Counted from the stretch's first letter, positions 45,973 to 57,300 are shown. The stretch: DNA of 64,000 nt from Aquarana catesbeiana (GCF_042186555.1 NC_133335.1:180631419-180695418), one strand, 5' to 3'. Notes: a model not told the origin generated them from the letters alone. Numbers and translations: made by a program.

Positions 45973-46286
45973 CTCATACTTTTATTTCTGTTTTAAACTG
46001 AATGGGTTGATTTACAAGGTGAAGGTTTACATATACTTTAATTATTTTACATATTTTAGAAATATAGAACATACAAGCATGCAACTAGCATTTTCATATG
46101 GGGGAGGGGCAGCAATGGCAGCCCAATATTTCTTAAAGACAGGTGCTCTTTATTATTTTATGTCTTTATTATGTTGATGTATTTAGAGATGAACATTTTA
46201 CTGAGTGTAAAATACAATTATGTCTGTTGAACGGTGTGGGACCGTGCAGCCACAACATATGTGGTCATAGTGGGGAGCACAATAAA

Positions 46287-46651
46287 CATGACCTGGAGGG
46301 ACACATTGAATTGTTTCTGGTAACCGCTATTAAAACTGGCTGCATTATTCAGCTGCCTTAAAGTCATGTTGAGTTTGATTCAAAATCCAGACCAACTGCT
46401 TTTCTCTGAATGTATGCATGAAGAGCTGTCCAACCTGCAGGGACTCGTACAATCCATGAATTATGATTGCCTGGCCTCTTTTATTGTGTGATCCTCCACA
46501 CATCAGACAGACCAACATGGAAATACTCGGGCAAATCAAATACTGATGAATGGACGATTCTCCTGATTCCGACATCACTGCTGAGATGCTGAGCTGTGAA
46601 TGTATCTTGCATCTTTTTACTCCTATATTCCTTTATTCCTTTTTTATCTAG
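46287..46651 (+). other. 3' end of the 19.8-kb cadherin intron
   Basis: No mobile element end is seen. The last 40 bases (TTTTTACTCCTATATTCC ... TTTTTTATCTAG) form a good pyrimidine tract and AG acceptor for the exon at 46652. Confidence 0.7.
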
Positions 46652-46819
46652 GTGTGATCCGGACGGCAGTGTCAGACCTTGATAGAGAGTCTCAGGACCG
46701 CTATGATGTTGTGATCCAGGCCACAGATATGGCTGGTCAACTGGGAGGACTTTCAGGGTCAACAACAGTCACTATAGTGATCACTGATGTGAATGACAAT
46801 CCACCAAGATTCCCCCAGA
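46652..46819 (+). CDS. cdh24: Type II cadherin exon: second half of EC2
   Basis: The acceptor is TTTATCTAG. The first two bases complete the Gly codon carried from 26870 (G-VIRTAVSDLDRESQDRYD). The exon continues with VVIQATDMAGQLGGLSGS, TTVTIVITDVNDNPPRFPQ, and one base of a Lys codon before GTAAGT. LDRES and DVNDNPP are the EC2 calcium-binding motifs, and DMAGQLGGLSGSTTVTI is characteristic of type II cadherins, closest to cadherin-24 and -22. The length of 168 nt and phase 1-1 match the family. The Tc1-containing palindrome ends only 366 bases upstream. Confidence 0.92.
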
Positions 46820-47433
46820 GTAAGTCAGAGAGAACAAGAATGAATCTGGTTTTATAGGTATGAATCTACTTCACGTAGCAGCTATTGCAAGGTTGCAGCC
46901 ACTCTACCAAATACATTATGATTGACATTGAGCTAGAGGTTGTAATAACAAAAGCTAATATCCTCATCACAGTTCTTTGCAAGTTGGTTATATGAATAAT
47001 GCTGGCCATATATAATATTCCCATCGCACATCATCATCATAGACCAAGGTATAATGTATATTACCAGCACACCACAGATCTTTAAGATATTGTACAAACA
47101 TTTATTCAGAGGATCACATAACATTGGTAAGGTGCAACTTTTCAGGACCACACAGGACCTCTTTGTCAGGCATGGGTCACAATGTTTTGTGTTTTACTGC
47201 CCCATCTCCATTTAATCTAACACAGTGGTTAGAGGGGTTTGTACACTTGCCATGGCCACTACAAAAATCATATCTCTGTCACCTTCAAGTGAATGGGGCC
47301 ATGACGCAACAGCACTGCAACTGTGTGCAATACATGCAATTGCGGCGTGGCGGTATGGTCTTTACAGGGTAAAAACAGGCAGTGAGGAGATGGAAAATTG
47401 CCTCCCAGCCACCTGTCCAATGCCTTGCTTCAG
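46820..47433. other. Start of the 10.3-kb cadherin intron
   Basis: The donor GTAAGT is at 46820. The rest has no exon. The segment 47110-47390 (GGTGCAACTTTTCAGGACC, GAATGGGGCCATGACGCAAC) looks like an old dispersed repeat but could not be classified. Confidence 0.5.
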
Positions 47434-48958
47434 AAAATTAGAGAGGAAAATACCCCAGGTTTACTCCTGTCAATTGACGCAAAAAAAAGCTTTTGACAGA
47501 GTAGACTGGAGATTCATGATGAACACCTTGGAAGCTATGGGGGTGGGCCCAAGGATGGTCCAATGGATTAAAGTTTTATTTAAGCATCCTACTGCAAATG
47601 TGATGGTCAATGGGACTTTATCTCCCCCTTTGAAATGTACAACGGAACGAGACAGGGGTGTTCCCTATCACCCCTATTATTTGTGCTATCATTAGAACCC
47701 CTGCTGGCAACAATAAGGAACAACCCTGATATAGGATGGATTAAGATAGGAGAGGAGGAACATAAAATAGCAGCTTATGCTGATGATTTACTATTTTATA
47801 TTTCTAACCCTAGGATTACAATTCTCAATCTAATGAAGACTCTGAAATATTACAGAGAATTATCAAACTTAAAAATAAATCTTTCTAATTTAGAGATTTG
47901 AAACCTAAATAAACAGGAAGAACGGTGCCTACAGCAAGAATTTCACTTTACATGGAAGGCAGAATTAAAATATTTAGAAATAAGATTAAGATCATCCCCA
48001 AGGAAATGAAACCAGGTAAATTACATCCCACTATTAAATGAAATAAAAACGGAAATAAGAAAAATAGCAACAAGGTCCTTCTCATGGATAGAACGAATAA
48101 ATACCATAACGATGGTAATAGTACCAAAAGTTATGTACAAATTTCAAATGTTGCCTATTCCCCTACCTCAGACATATTTTAAAACAATAAAAAATATAAT
48201 AACCAAGTTCGTTTGGCAGAATAGGAAACCGAGAATCTCATTCTCAGTTTTAAGGAGAGATAAAACGCAAGGTGGGCTAAAGGTACCAGACTTTAAAAAA
48301 TATTATAAGGCTGTATTAATATCATGAGTAATGGAGTGGACAAGAGAGAAAAATGAAAAAAGATGGGTACAAATTGAGAACATAATGAGTGATACACGTT
48401 TGGGTAGAATCATTTGGATCCCACCTCAATATAGAGCACTGGGTGTGAATACACATGCAATGACACGAAATGTCCTTAGAATCTGGGATCTAATACATAA
48501 ACAAGGTAAATGGAAGTATAATTCTCCACTAATATCACTGAAAGAAACAAATTACTTTAGACCGGGAAAAGGGAAATTATTTGGACACTGGCTAAAAAAT
48601 GAAATGCCCAATTAAAGGATATAACAGAAAAGGGGAAAATATGTACATTTCAAGAATTAAAACACAAGACAGATTTGATGGTGATTAATGAATGGCGGTA
48701 CCTCCAGTTAAAACACTTTGTCAGAACTTTGCCACAACCAATAAGATCAGCGGAATATCTAAGGCCGCTAGAGCGACTGAGTATGGCATCAAATACAAAA
48801 AATGGTATATCACGGATTTATAAAATTCTAATGGCAGAGGAGGGGCTGGAGGCCCTGCCATACATAAAAAAAATGGGAAAAAGAATTGGGAACACGAGGG
48901 AATAAACAAAAATTAGGAAACATTTTGAGATTGGTACATAACTCAGCAGTTGACTCTA

Positions 48959-49377
48959 TTGCCCTGTACACATGGTCGGAAAATGTGTGATAGGACCTTG
49001 TTGTCGGAAAATCCGACCGTGTGGAGGCTCCATCACACATTTTTTCATCGGAATTTCCAACACACAAAGTTTGAGAGCAGGCTATAAAATTTTCCGACAA
49101 CAAAATCTGTTGTCGGAAATTCGTGTGTACACAAATCCGACGCACAAAGTGCCACGCATGCTCAGAATAAATGAAGAGACGAAAGCTATTGGCTACTGCC
49201 CCGTTTATAGACCCGACGTACGTATTTTACGTCACCGCGTTCAGAACGATCGGATTTTCCGACAACTTTGTGTGACCGTGTGTATGCAAGACAAGTTCGA
49301 GCCAACATCCGTCGGAAAAAATCCATGGATTTTGTTGTCGGAATGTCCGATCAATGTCCGATCGTGTGTACGGGGCA
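48959..49377. mobile_element. Foldback MITE (GTACACACG family) inserted in L1
   Basis: The left end TTGCCCTGTACACATGGTCGG-like (48959-48979) and the right end (inverse, CCGATCGTGTGTACGGGGCA) are flanked by TA at 48957-48958 and 49378-49379. It is rich in TCGGAAA words. Removing the element and one TA rejoins L1 coding sequence as DSITAEINSKCL. Confidence 0.85.
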
Positions 49378-49562
49378 TATCACAGCAGAGATAAACTCTA
49401 AATGCCTCACAAGGTATAACCCCAGACAAAATAAGTAAATATCAAACAGGGAAATCACCATACTGTTGGCCGGGATGTAAAGTAGTGGGAACGATGGCAC
49501 ATTTATGGTGGGATTGCCCAAAAATAAAAAGCTTTTGGAAAGGGATCTTACAGTTAATAAAA

Positions 49563-50126
49563 TTTATTAATCTATATGTTTTAGTGGATTGAGTCCACTA
49601 TATATTTTTATGAACATTATATGATTTTATGAAAACTATATGATTTTATGAACAATAATTTTGATACAACAAATCACCATATGGATGCACGTTATAGCAC
49701 TTTTTACTACCCTGTTTCCCCGAAAATAAGACCTAGCGTGACTGTCGGTGATGGCTGCAATATAAGCCCTACCCCCCAAAAAAGCCCTAGTTGAAGTCCT
49801 TGTAGGGCTTATTTTCAGGGTAGGGCTTATTTTCAGGGAAACAGGGAAGGCCTTTTTTGGGGGGTAGGGCTTATATTGAAGCCATCACTGACAATCACCC
49901 TAGGTCTTATTTTCAGGGAAACAGGGTAGTGTGATTATTTATTTTCATTTATATGTTCATTTTTAAGTATTAATAACTATTTGTTGCACTATTGCCACTT
50001 TTTACAGTCACTAGTTACTGGATGTATCGTGGTGTGTGACTCACATGCATATTTGCACTTTGATTATCACATATATATATAATGTGAAGAGTATATTTGA
50101 AAGCACAGCGTATATATTTATTTCTG
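49563..50126. mobile_element. Retroposon-like insert in L1 with 12-bp duplication
   Basis: L1 sequence is interrupted between two copies of CAGTTAATAAAA (49551-49562 and 50127-50138). The 564-bp insert is AT-rich and codes for nothing. Its centre is occupied by the separate palindromic MITE at 49710-49926. A 12-bp duplication suits target-primed insertion, but no poly(A) or RNA polymerase III box could be identified. Confidence 0.72.
49710..49926. mobile_element. Short palindromic MITE with CCCTGTTTCCCCGAAAATAA ends
   Basis: The ends CCCTGTTTCCCCGAAAATAA and (inverted) CCCTGTTTCCCTGAAAATAA are flanked by TA at 49708-49709 and 49927-49928. The interior repeats TAGGGCTTATTTTCAGGG and its complement. 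It is a third-level insertion: MITE inside the 49563 insert, inside L1, inside a cadherin intron. Confidence 0.82.
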
Positions 50127-50266
50127 CAGTTAATAAAAGAAATTACTAACAGAGAAAATATTAGAATAACCTTGGACGTGCTTGCTCCACGGGATAGAAA
50201 GTTCAATAAAACAATATAAAGAATCTGTGATACCTCACCTGATCAATGCAGCTAAAAGTCAGATAT

Positions 50267-51595
50267 ATATATATAAATGACTCCCACGCTGTCAAAGGGT
50301 CTACACTAAGGAACACTGCTGCAAAAACCTATGATCCTGATCCAAACAGAAAAAAGATAGAAAGTAAAACAGTGATGGTATTTGCGCTGCGGAAAATAAA
50401 AATGTGGGAGGAGCTAAAAATAAAGTACAATGGTGGAGCCTAAAACGTTTTGTAATGAAGGCAAACAAGTGCATGCACATCAAATCGAAATATGTCAAAT
50501 AATACCTAGTGCAGTAGGATAATCCAAAGACTGTATGTATATAAAAATAAACAAATGTAGACAGAAAATGTATAGCAAACATATGTGTCATAGAACTACA
50601 TAATCTCTTATATGAAAAATAAATCCAAGAAGACTGTCAAAGTATATGAAAAAATGACAGAAAAAGTTCTGTGAGTGTACCCAGTGCTGGGTACACTCAC
50701 AGTTTGACGGCAGGAGAAGAGCTTGGCGCTCGTGGGTGCTCCACTTGGTATACGATCTTACATGTGAGTTTGGTTTTTTTATCTTTTACCAATAAACCGG
50801 CTTTTACATATGGGATTATGCTATGTATATTCTCTCTTCATGTTTTACTTATATCTACTTGATGGGCACTGGGGAGCAGGAGCGGACTGAAGCTTTTCAC
50901 AACAAGGGCATACGAACCCGGCGTTCGTGGATTGATGCCTATGCTCCTTTTTAAAAAAGTGAGTGCATCGCTTTCTGATCTGTCCCTCTGCCACTGTGTC
51001 CATTGCGGTGGTATGCTATATATATTTTTTATACCCTTTTTATATATCGTCTTCACATCCACCACTGGGGCCATCCAAGCAACATATTGGATATTACTTC
51101 ACCTTTGCAGCAACCATCCTTACCTGTGATCTGCGACCAGTCTATGATGTACACCTTACAGCAGTAAGGTGAGCTGCTTACAGACACAGAGATGTTATCA
51201 CTGAAGACTACATTTGGTACACGATTGTTTCCTGGTGGTGGGATTGATCAATTTTTTACATGGACTGGTTTATCACATGAAGTTTTTCTGTCATTTTTTT
51301 TCATATACTTTGACAGTCTTCATGGATTTATTTTTCATATAAGCAATCATGTAGTTCTATGACACATATGTTTGCTATACATTTTCTGTCTACACGTGTT
51401 TATTTCTATATATAAACAGTCTTGTGATTATCCTACTGCACTAGGTATTACTTGACATATTTCAATTTGATGTGCATGCACTTGTTTGTCTTCAACACAT
51501 AACGTTTTAGGCTCCACCATTACACTTTATTTTTAGCCCCTCCCACATTTTTATTTTTCACAGCGTAAATACCATCACTATTTTACTTTCTAAAT
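50267..51595. mobile_element. Foldback insert in L1 with ~315-bp arms
   Basis: The insert is bordered by GTCAGATA at 50259-50266 and 51596-51603. The left arm 50356-50669 and right arm 51279-51593 are inverted copies at about 90% identity. Shared words include AAAATGTGGGAGGAGCTAAA, GTGGAGCCTAAAACGTT, CAAGTGCATGCACATCAAAT and TATAGCAAACATATGTGTCA. The left tip has about 90 extra bases (TA-rich). The centre (50670-51278) codes for nothing recognisable. Without it the L1 reads LINAAKSQIPTYW. Confidence 0.82.
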
Positions 51596-52005
51596 GTCAG
51601 ATACCAACATACTGGCAGGAAACAGAGCGCCCCACAATAAAAGATTTGATTGGAAAGGTAGAAGAGGCATATAACATGAAATATCTGAGATACTGTGGAG
51701 AAGAGGGAATAGAGAGAATGAGAAGTAGATAGAAAGAGTGGAAGGCATTTAAGAAGACGATGAGATATGTGGAGGCTGTAGGAGGATAAGACAGGGTGAA
51801 TCAGGAGAACTGGAAGAAAGAGAAAATTTCAAATTTAGATAAGGTATAGATGGGGACGGTTGGAGAAGGGTGGGCGGGAGGAGAAGGGAGGATTTACGGG
51901 GGGGATGTAAAATGTATATATCAAATGTAATCATGTTGCAATTTACGGGATCTGTTTTTGTTAGTGGATATAATTAAAATAAATAATAATAAAAAAAAAA
52001 AAAAA

Positions 52006-52266
52006 CAAAGTCCTCCAGCGGCATGCTATCGCCGCTGACAGGTCTCCATCTTCACCTGATCTTCCTTCCGGGTTTGCTTGATAGGTCAAGCCACAATGGC
52101 ATCACTCACTCGCATGTGCATGGGAGTCACTGCTGCAGCACAGAGCTCTGGAGGGACGCCATGCCATCCCTTCAGAGCGCAGTGCGCTTGCACCGGTGAC
52201 GCCACCGGCTGCTTCCAGTGTGAATATCTCCTAAACACTGCAAGTTTAGGAGATAATCACTGTACC
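52006..52266. other. Short GC-richer repeat fragment right of the L1 tail
   Basis: CTCCAGCGGCATGCTATCGC ... CGCCACCGGCTGCTTCC has the composition of dispersed repeats seen elsewhere (for example around 30090), but no ends could be set. Confidence 0.35.
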
Positions 52267-52533
52267 TCAACCTTTCTCCACCTTTTTAACACAGGGGGAC
52301 CCTTGAGAAAACTTTCTGGGGCTCAAGGAACCCCTACTAATAATTACTATATCTACAACTCAGACTACATTAGTGTGATGGTTACCAGTTACATTTGTGG
52401 TCATTGAGAGGACCCCCCTTACAGATAGCGAAAAATATTATTGTTATCAGTGGTTACTTATCTGAGAGGAAGAAGTCACCCATAGTTAAAGGAACCCTTA
52501 GAAACCTCTGAAGAAACCTGGTTGAGAAAGGTG
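52267..52533. mobile_element. Short foldback MITE with CAACCTTTCTCC ends
   Basis: CAACCTTTCTCCACC at the left and GGTTGAGAAAGG at the right are inverses. The words GGAACCCCTA and GGAACCCTTAGAAACC recur in the interior. CTGTACC flanks both sides (52259-52265 and 52534-52541 region), suggesting a 7-8 bp duplication. Confidence 0.6.
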
Positions 52534-53311
52534 CCTGTACCCACAGGTAAGCCGTATTATAGGCTTGAAATAAATACAGTGTAGCGCAACACCAAACTCA
52601 ACATACAAACAAATCAAGAAAAAGAGGAATCCCCCTTCAATAGGACTTTAAAGGCAACATACACTTGTATAGTACGAAAAATTGTTTATTAGATATACAG
52701 AAAAGTCTACGATCAAATAGAATCGATATAAAAAAAACACAAAGTTTGTACAAAATATACATACATATGAAAAAACAACAAAAATAAAAACAAAAACAAA
52801 ACACAATTTACATGAAAAATATGACAAAGAGATAATGATACTCTCCGGTAAATAGTAATCTCCGGTAACCAATGTGTTTCTTGTTATACACCTTCGTCAG
52901 GGTATAGGATCGAGGTAAATATAGTCATAATTTGTTTTTACTCATGCAAAATGATTCCATAAAGAAAATAGGTGAGGCAACTGTGTCAGTGGGGGTGTAG
53001 ATGGGTGCCAACCAAGCAGTAGTAAGATCTTGGAACAGAAAGTTCCCAGTTTATTGTTTGCCTGATGAACAGCAGCAAATTGATTCTAGCGATTGAGCTG
53101 AACAGTGTCCGCTGTACAGAAAATAAGGTAGGTAGCTGGTCAGAGCTTTCAATAAGGCTCCAGATCAGTGAGTAGTACCAGTATGTCCTTGTTCCCAAGG
53201 ATATGTGTCTTCCCAAATATACATGAACAGGTCTCTATGGTTGGCGTCTCTCTGCTCTGCAGTGCCAGACAAACAAATCAAAGTCCCATAAAGGTAAGTG
53301 TCCAAGTGATT
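52534..53311. other. Intronic non-coding stretch
   Basis: AT-rich sequence with no recognisable gene. The word CTTCGTCAGGGTATAGGATC (52900-52920) is of a kind seen in dispersed repeats, but no ends could be set. Confidence 0.4.
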
Positions 53312-54158
53312 TAAATAAATGTGTCTAATTACTTCCAAACAATGAAACAAGGTTAAAAATACTAGGAAAAATAATAACATGAAATAATATATATAATAAA
53401 ACACCAAGTGTCTTCACTCTTCATGCGCAGTGCATATCCTTCACCAGATAGAGTACCTGCTCACCTCAATACAATGAACAGAATGCTCATCCCACTCCAA
53501 CCCAGATAAATCTCGTCTCCTCCTTGATCACCAATAGACCAGTCCACTGCCCAAAGCACTCCTCCAATTCAGCTCCCATGTCATATAAAGCAAAAGGGCA
53601 TAGACATAGTGTACTCTGTTTGATTTCCTTATTATAATTCCCCGCAATAAAATTACACTTACAGAATAGGCCTACTGAAGAAGCCCAATTATGGGACGCA
53701 ACGTGTCTAGGGAGGACCTGAGCCTGTGACGTCACACCGGGATTGCGATGTACATGGTGGTGAGCCAGCTGGAAAGATTATTTTAGCGCTATTGATTTTG
53801 CTATCTTGTAAGTGTAATTTTATTGCAGGGAATTTTAATAAAGAAATCAAACCGATTACACTATGTCGATGCCCTTTTGCCTTATATGACATGTGAGCTG
53901 AATTGGAGGAGTGCTTCGGGCAGTGGACCGGTCTATTGGGAATCAAGGAGGAGACGATATTTATCTGGGTTGGGGTGCGATTAGCGTTCTGTTCATTGTA
54001 TTGAGGTGAGCGGGCACTCTATCTGGTGAAGGATACGCACTGCGCATGAAGAGTGAAGACACTGGGTGTTTTATTATATATATATTTTCACATTATTATT
54101 TTTCACAGTATTTTAAAGTTTTTTTCACTATTTGGAAGTAATTGGACACATTTATTTA
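53312..54158. repeat. 847-bp hairpin with ~358-bp arms
   Basis: The left arm 53312-53672 and right arm 53803-54158 are inverted copies at about 88-90% identity. Shared words include CTTCACTCTTCATGCGCAGT, ATCCTTCACCAGATAGAGT, TCACCTCAATACAATGAACA and GCAATAAAATTACACTTAC. The 130-base loop contains ATTATGGGACGCAACGTG and TGACGTCAC. Overlapping frames on the two halves are mirror images, not genes. No target duplication is resolved. Confidence 0.9.
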
Positions 54159-57112
54159 TTGTTGGACACTACACTGCATTTATTTCAATTTAACATTTTG
54201 GTGGTGTGAAATCTCTGTACAGTGTCTGGCTGTGCAACACACAATTAATTTGTGTTCATAATTTAGTAATATTATTTTGCGCTGAATGTATTTATTATTT
54301 TTATTATAGGCTTACCTGTAGGTACAGGTTCAAAAGCAGAGCTTACTGCCACTTTAAGAGGGGTTTCATTTTAGATACAAGAGAATAACTTGAACTGTCT
54401 TTAATTAAATCTTTATGAAGAAATTAATTAGTGTAATACCTAGAGGTTGCTATGGTAGGTTTGAGATAAGTACAGTTGTATGTAGGTTGATATGGGATAT
54501 GGTGTGCGCTAAATATGTCAAAAATAATTTCATTTTAAGTCCTCTACAGTTTTATCAATTACCATTTAGGTGATGAAAAAATATATTTTAGCTTTACCAA
54601 TATCAGATGTCTGTCATTCTGTTTATCATAGTACTAGCAATTTCTGAAATCCGCTATTGTAAGCTCAATTTAGCAGTCAAAGTTTCCAACAGAGGTAATG
54701 CTTGAAGGCAGAAATTACACTGAAATAAGCTTGTATTATAGATTATTAAATGTAGACTTTACAGTGCAGTTTAGAAGAAACAGAAACAATATAAAGAACT
54801 AATAAAGAGGAGGCATATGGTTTAGTGCTGGGAATAACGAAAGAGAGAACAGGTAACAAAATCTCCAAGTTTTCTGAATTGTTCTAATCACAGTAGACAT
54901 CCTGAAGGATTGCTGGAAGCCAAGACATCTTGCCTAGGTTCTGCACCAGCTGTTTAAAGTACTTCACTAAGAGGCGTATTTATAAAGACCTGTGGTATGC
55001 ACTTTCTGCACACCACAGGACATCACTGGAAATGCTTCACAATGCTCCTGCATTTTACATTTCATTTAAAAAATGTTGAGCATTGTGTGGAGCATACAAT
55101 GCATTGCATTGTGTTCTCTACATAATAGACTAGATGACAAGTTTCCACCTCCAAGAAAACTTTTTTCGCAAATTAATTAAAACTGAATGAAGGCTCAACC
55201 ACTATTGGAAAGGAGCAGAAGAGCCAGCTGAGCTGGTGAGGGAATAACTTTAGCACGTTTGCTTTGAACTTTAAGAGCAAATTGCTCCACAGTGCTTGCA
55301 GCTTCAGAGGTCAGTGAGGGTTTGTTAAGGCCCTTTTAATAATGCGTGTTAAAAATATGTAAATACTTGAATATCCACAAACTAGTTCACTTTCATTTAT
55401 ACATGCAGAAAAAAATGCAAATTTGAACTTTCCTTAACATGCTGCCTCTTACCGTCTGAGCTTTTTTATTGATCCATTAGTGAGACGAGTGACCTCATTG
55501 ACTAATATGGAGGCCCAGAAAAGAGTGGGGCATGCCCAAATTTTACAGGGAAAGCTGACATTTAGATATATGTTCAGATGCCTACATCTCTAGATCTAAA
55601 GATCATTTCGACAGTTTTCAAAGGTAACCTGCATTTTTTCATCATATGCTGAGCTTGAACTGTTTAGGTTTGTGGCTTGTTTATTGTCAGAGGAGGATTC
55701 AGAGGGTACAGAGACAAGGAAGGCCAGGTGATGTACAAGCTATCACTATCTGTCGTGTGTCCTTGAAAATTCAGCAGCACACTGGTGAATTTATAAGGCC
55801 ATTAAGGTACTTATAAATCAATTTTGTATCTGCATGTAGTTCATAGTTCATACTGCAAGAAGCAATAGCACTCTATCCATGACTAATATTTTGGATCTTC
55901 ATATTTTCTCAAATTTTTGTGTTGCAAGGAAGATACTTTAGTATGCTATAGTATCCCCCAAAATTGCTTTAAGTAGTCCCATAGAATCTCCATCTATAGA
56001 GCCATTCTTAAGAAAAAAAATGCTGGGAACACTATGCCCTCCAGCACTTGTCACCGACACCTTGCTCTGCTGGGTGGAGTGATCTCCTACCCCATCAATA
56101 AATATTACTTCCAGTTTATTATTGTGCTGGGGTTTATTGCTTGCCCTGACATTTACTGGGTGTTCTTTCTGGGAGTTATGATTGCTGACACTTGCTAGAA
56201 GTTATTGCTTGCCCTAACAAATGCTGGAGGTTATTCATGTGATTTATCATTGCTGGCCCTGACACTTGCTGAGGGTTATCATTGCTGGCCCTGACACTTG
56301 CTGAGGGTTATCATTGCTGGCCCTGACACATGCTGGGACTTATTGCTTACATTGACACTTGCTAAGGGGTATGATTGTAGACCCTAATAAATGCTAGGGG
56401 TTATTGATGGGAATTTTTATTGCTGACACTGACACAGCCTGGGGCTGTATAATGTAAAACTCAGATGTATTTCCTCACCTGGCTATCACAGCTGCTGCAT
56501 ACAACCACCCATAGAAATCAAGGGCTGCACAAAAATACAACCCTGAATGTAGACTGTCTGCCTCCAGGGGCATGCATCCATATGCATGCACATATTTACA
56601 CAAGTACCAGTTTATACCTGTGTACAGCTACACACAGCTATAGATTTCTATGAGCGGCTGTACGCAGCACCTGTGGTGTCCGGGTAGGGAAATACACCCA
56701 TATTTTCTATTGTTCAGCCCCAGGCACCCACCTTCCTGAGGCCTGGGGCAAAGAAAAGCATGAACCATTTATTGCTCACTTGCAGAAATGGAGCACTACA
56801 TACGCATAAATACTTTCAATATACTAGCAGTGCAGGTCACAAGAAAAAAAACACACCAATTAATTTTACAGAGGTGTACTATCATATAGAATAAAAAGGC
56901 AGACATATTGGATGTAAAAGCAAACATATTTTAAAAGTGAACATGGATAACGTAATTAAAACGTGCCCATTAGAGCTCCCCCTAGTTGCAGCCTAGTAAT
57001 GACATTGCTGGGAGGTCTATTCATTTAACTGCTACACATAGCAAAGGAATTGAATAAAAAATGAAATCAAAGGAGACATTAATATGTTACAGACCACCTC
57101 TCCACTTTTCAG
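54159..57112 (+). other. 3' part of the 10.3-kb cadherin intron
   Basis: No exon or complete mobile element was found in about 2.9 kb. A tandem repeat lies at 56110-56420. The final bases (ACCACCTCTCCACTTTTCAG) form the acceptor of the exon at 57113. Confidence 0.5.
56110..56420. repeat. Degenerate ~32-bp tandem repeat
   Basis: Eight or so units contain CTGACACTTGCTG and GGGTTATCATTGC (or GGGTTATTGCTTGCC). Two adjacent units (56248-56312) are almost identical, and the others have diverged. Confidence 0.8.
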
Positions 57113-57300
57113 AGCTATACCGGTTCAGTGTGTTGGAGACGGCTCCCCCGGGCTCAGTGATTGGACGACTGAAAGCTGAAGATGCTGATGTAGGAGAGAA
57201 CACAGACATGTTTTATCAGATTCAACAACAAGAGATGGCAGCATTGTTCAGCGTTACAACTGATGCAGTCACCCAGGAGGCCATCCTCAGCATTTTTCAG
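57113..57300 (+). CDS. cdh24: Type II cadherin exon: first half of EC3
   Basis: The acceptor is CCACTTTTCAG. The first two bases complete the Lys codon begun at 46819, giving K-LYRFSVLETAPPGSVIG. RLKAEDADVGENTDMFYQI follows, with the EC3 calcium motif in EDADVGENTD, then ALFSVTTDAVTQEAI. It ends LSIFQ in phase 0 before GTATGG. The 188-nt length and 1-0 phase match the type II family. EAPPGS and KAEDADVGENTDM-like wording again favours cadherin-24. The next exon (remainder of EC3) could not be found in the 6.7 kb to the right-hand end of the window. Confidence 0.9.

Larger units (their letters stand above)
43907..46286. repeat. Large palindrome with a Tc1 at its centre
   Basis: The left arm 43907-44176 and the right arm 45965-46286 are inverted copies at about 95% identity by eye. 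Shared words include TTTATTGTGCT.CCCACTATG, CAACAGACATAATTGTATTT, AATATTGGGCTGCCATTGCTG and AACCTTCACCTTGTAAATCA. The right arm has two extra blocks, about 12 bases near 46255 and about 35 bases at 46078-46112. Inside the arms come mirror-image TG/TA microsatellites and then the Tc1. The simplest reading is a foldback element hit in its AT-rich loop by a Tc1. Confidence 0.9.
47434..51760 (+). pseudogene. L1 ORF2 C-terminal half, interrupted and frame-broken
   Basis: Readable pieces in order are: reverse transcriptase palm KKAFDRVDWRFM with GPRMVQWIKVLF (47480-47580), TRQGCSLSPLLFVLSLEPLL (47641-47700), the catalytic YADDLLFY (47776-47799), and the thumb (MVIVPKVMYKFQMLPIPLPQ, FVWQNRKPRISF; 48112-48327). 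Then come 48331-48905, the Cys/His region (PYCWPGCKVVGTMAHLWWDC, about 49460-49520), and, after the insertions, LAPRDRKFN (about 50190) and PTYWQETERPTIKDL (51604-51650). Multiple frameshifts and stops are present. It differs in sequence from the L1 at 12702-18692 and belongs to another L1 lineage. Confidence 0.88.
47434..52005 (+). mobile_element. 5'-truncated L1 with three later insertions
   Basis: L1 ORF2 sequence starts within the reverse transcriptase domain and runs to the 3' poly(A) (51991-52005, preceded by AATAATAAT). It is interrupted by a TA-flanked MITE (48959-49377), a retroposon-like insert (49563-50126) and a foldback insert (50267-51595). Each has a readable target duplication, and L1 sequence resumes in register after each. 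The L1 part totals about 2.2 kb. Confidence 0.88.
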
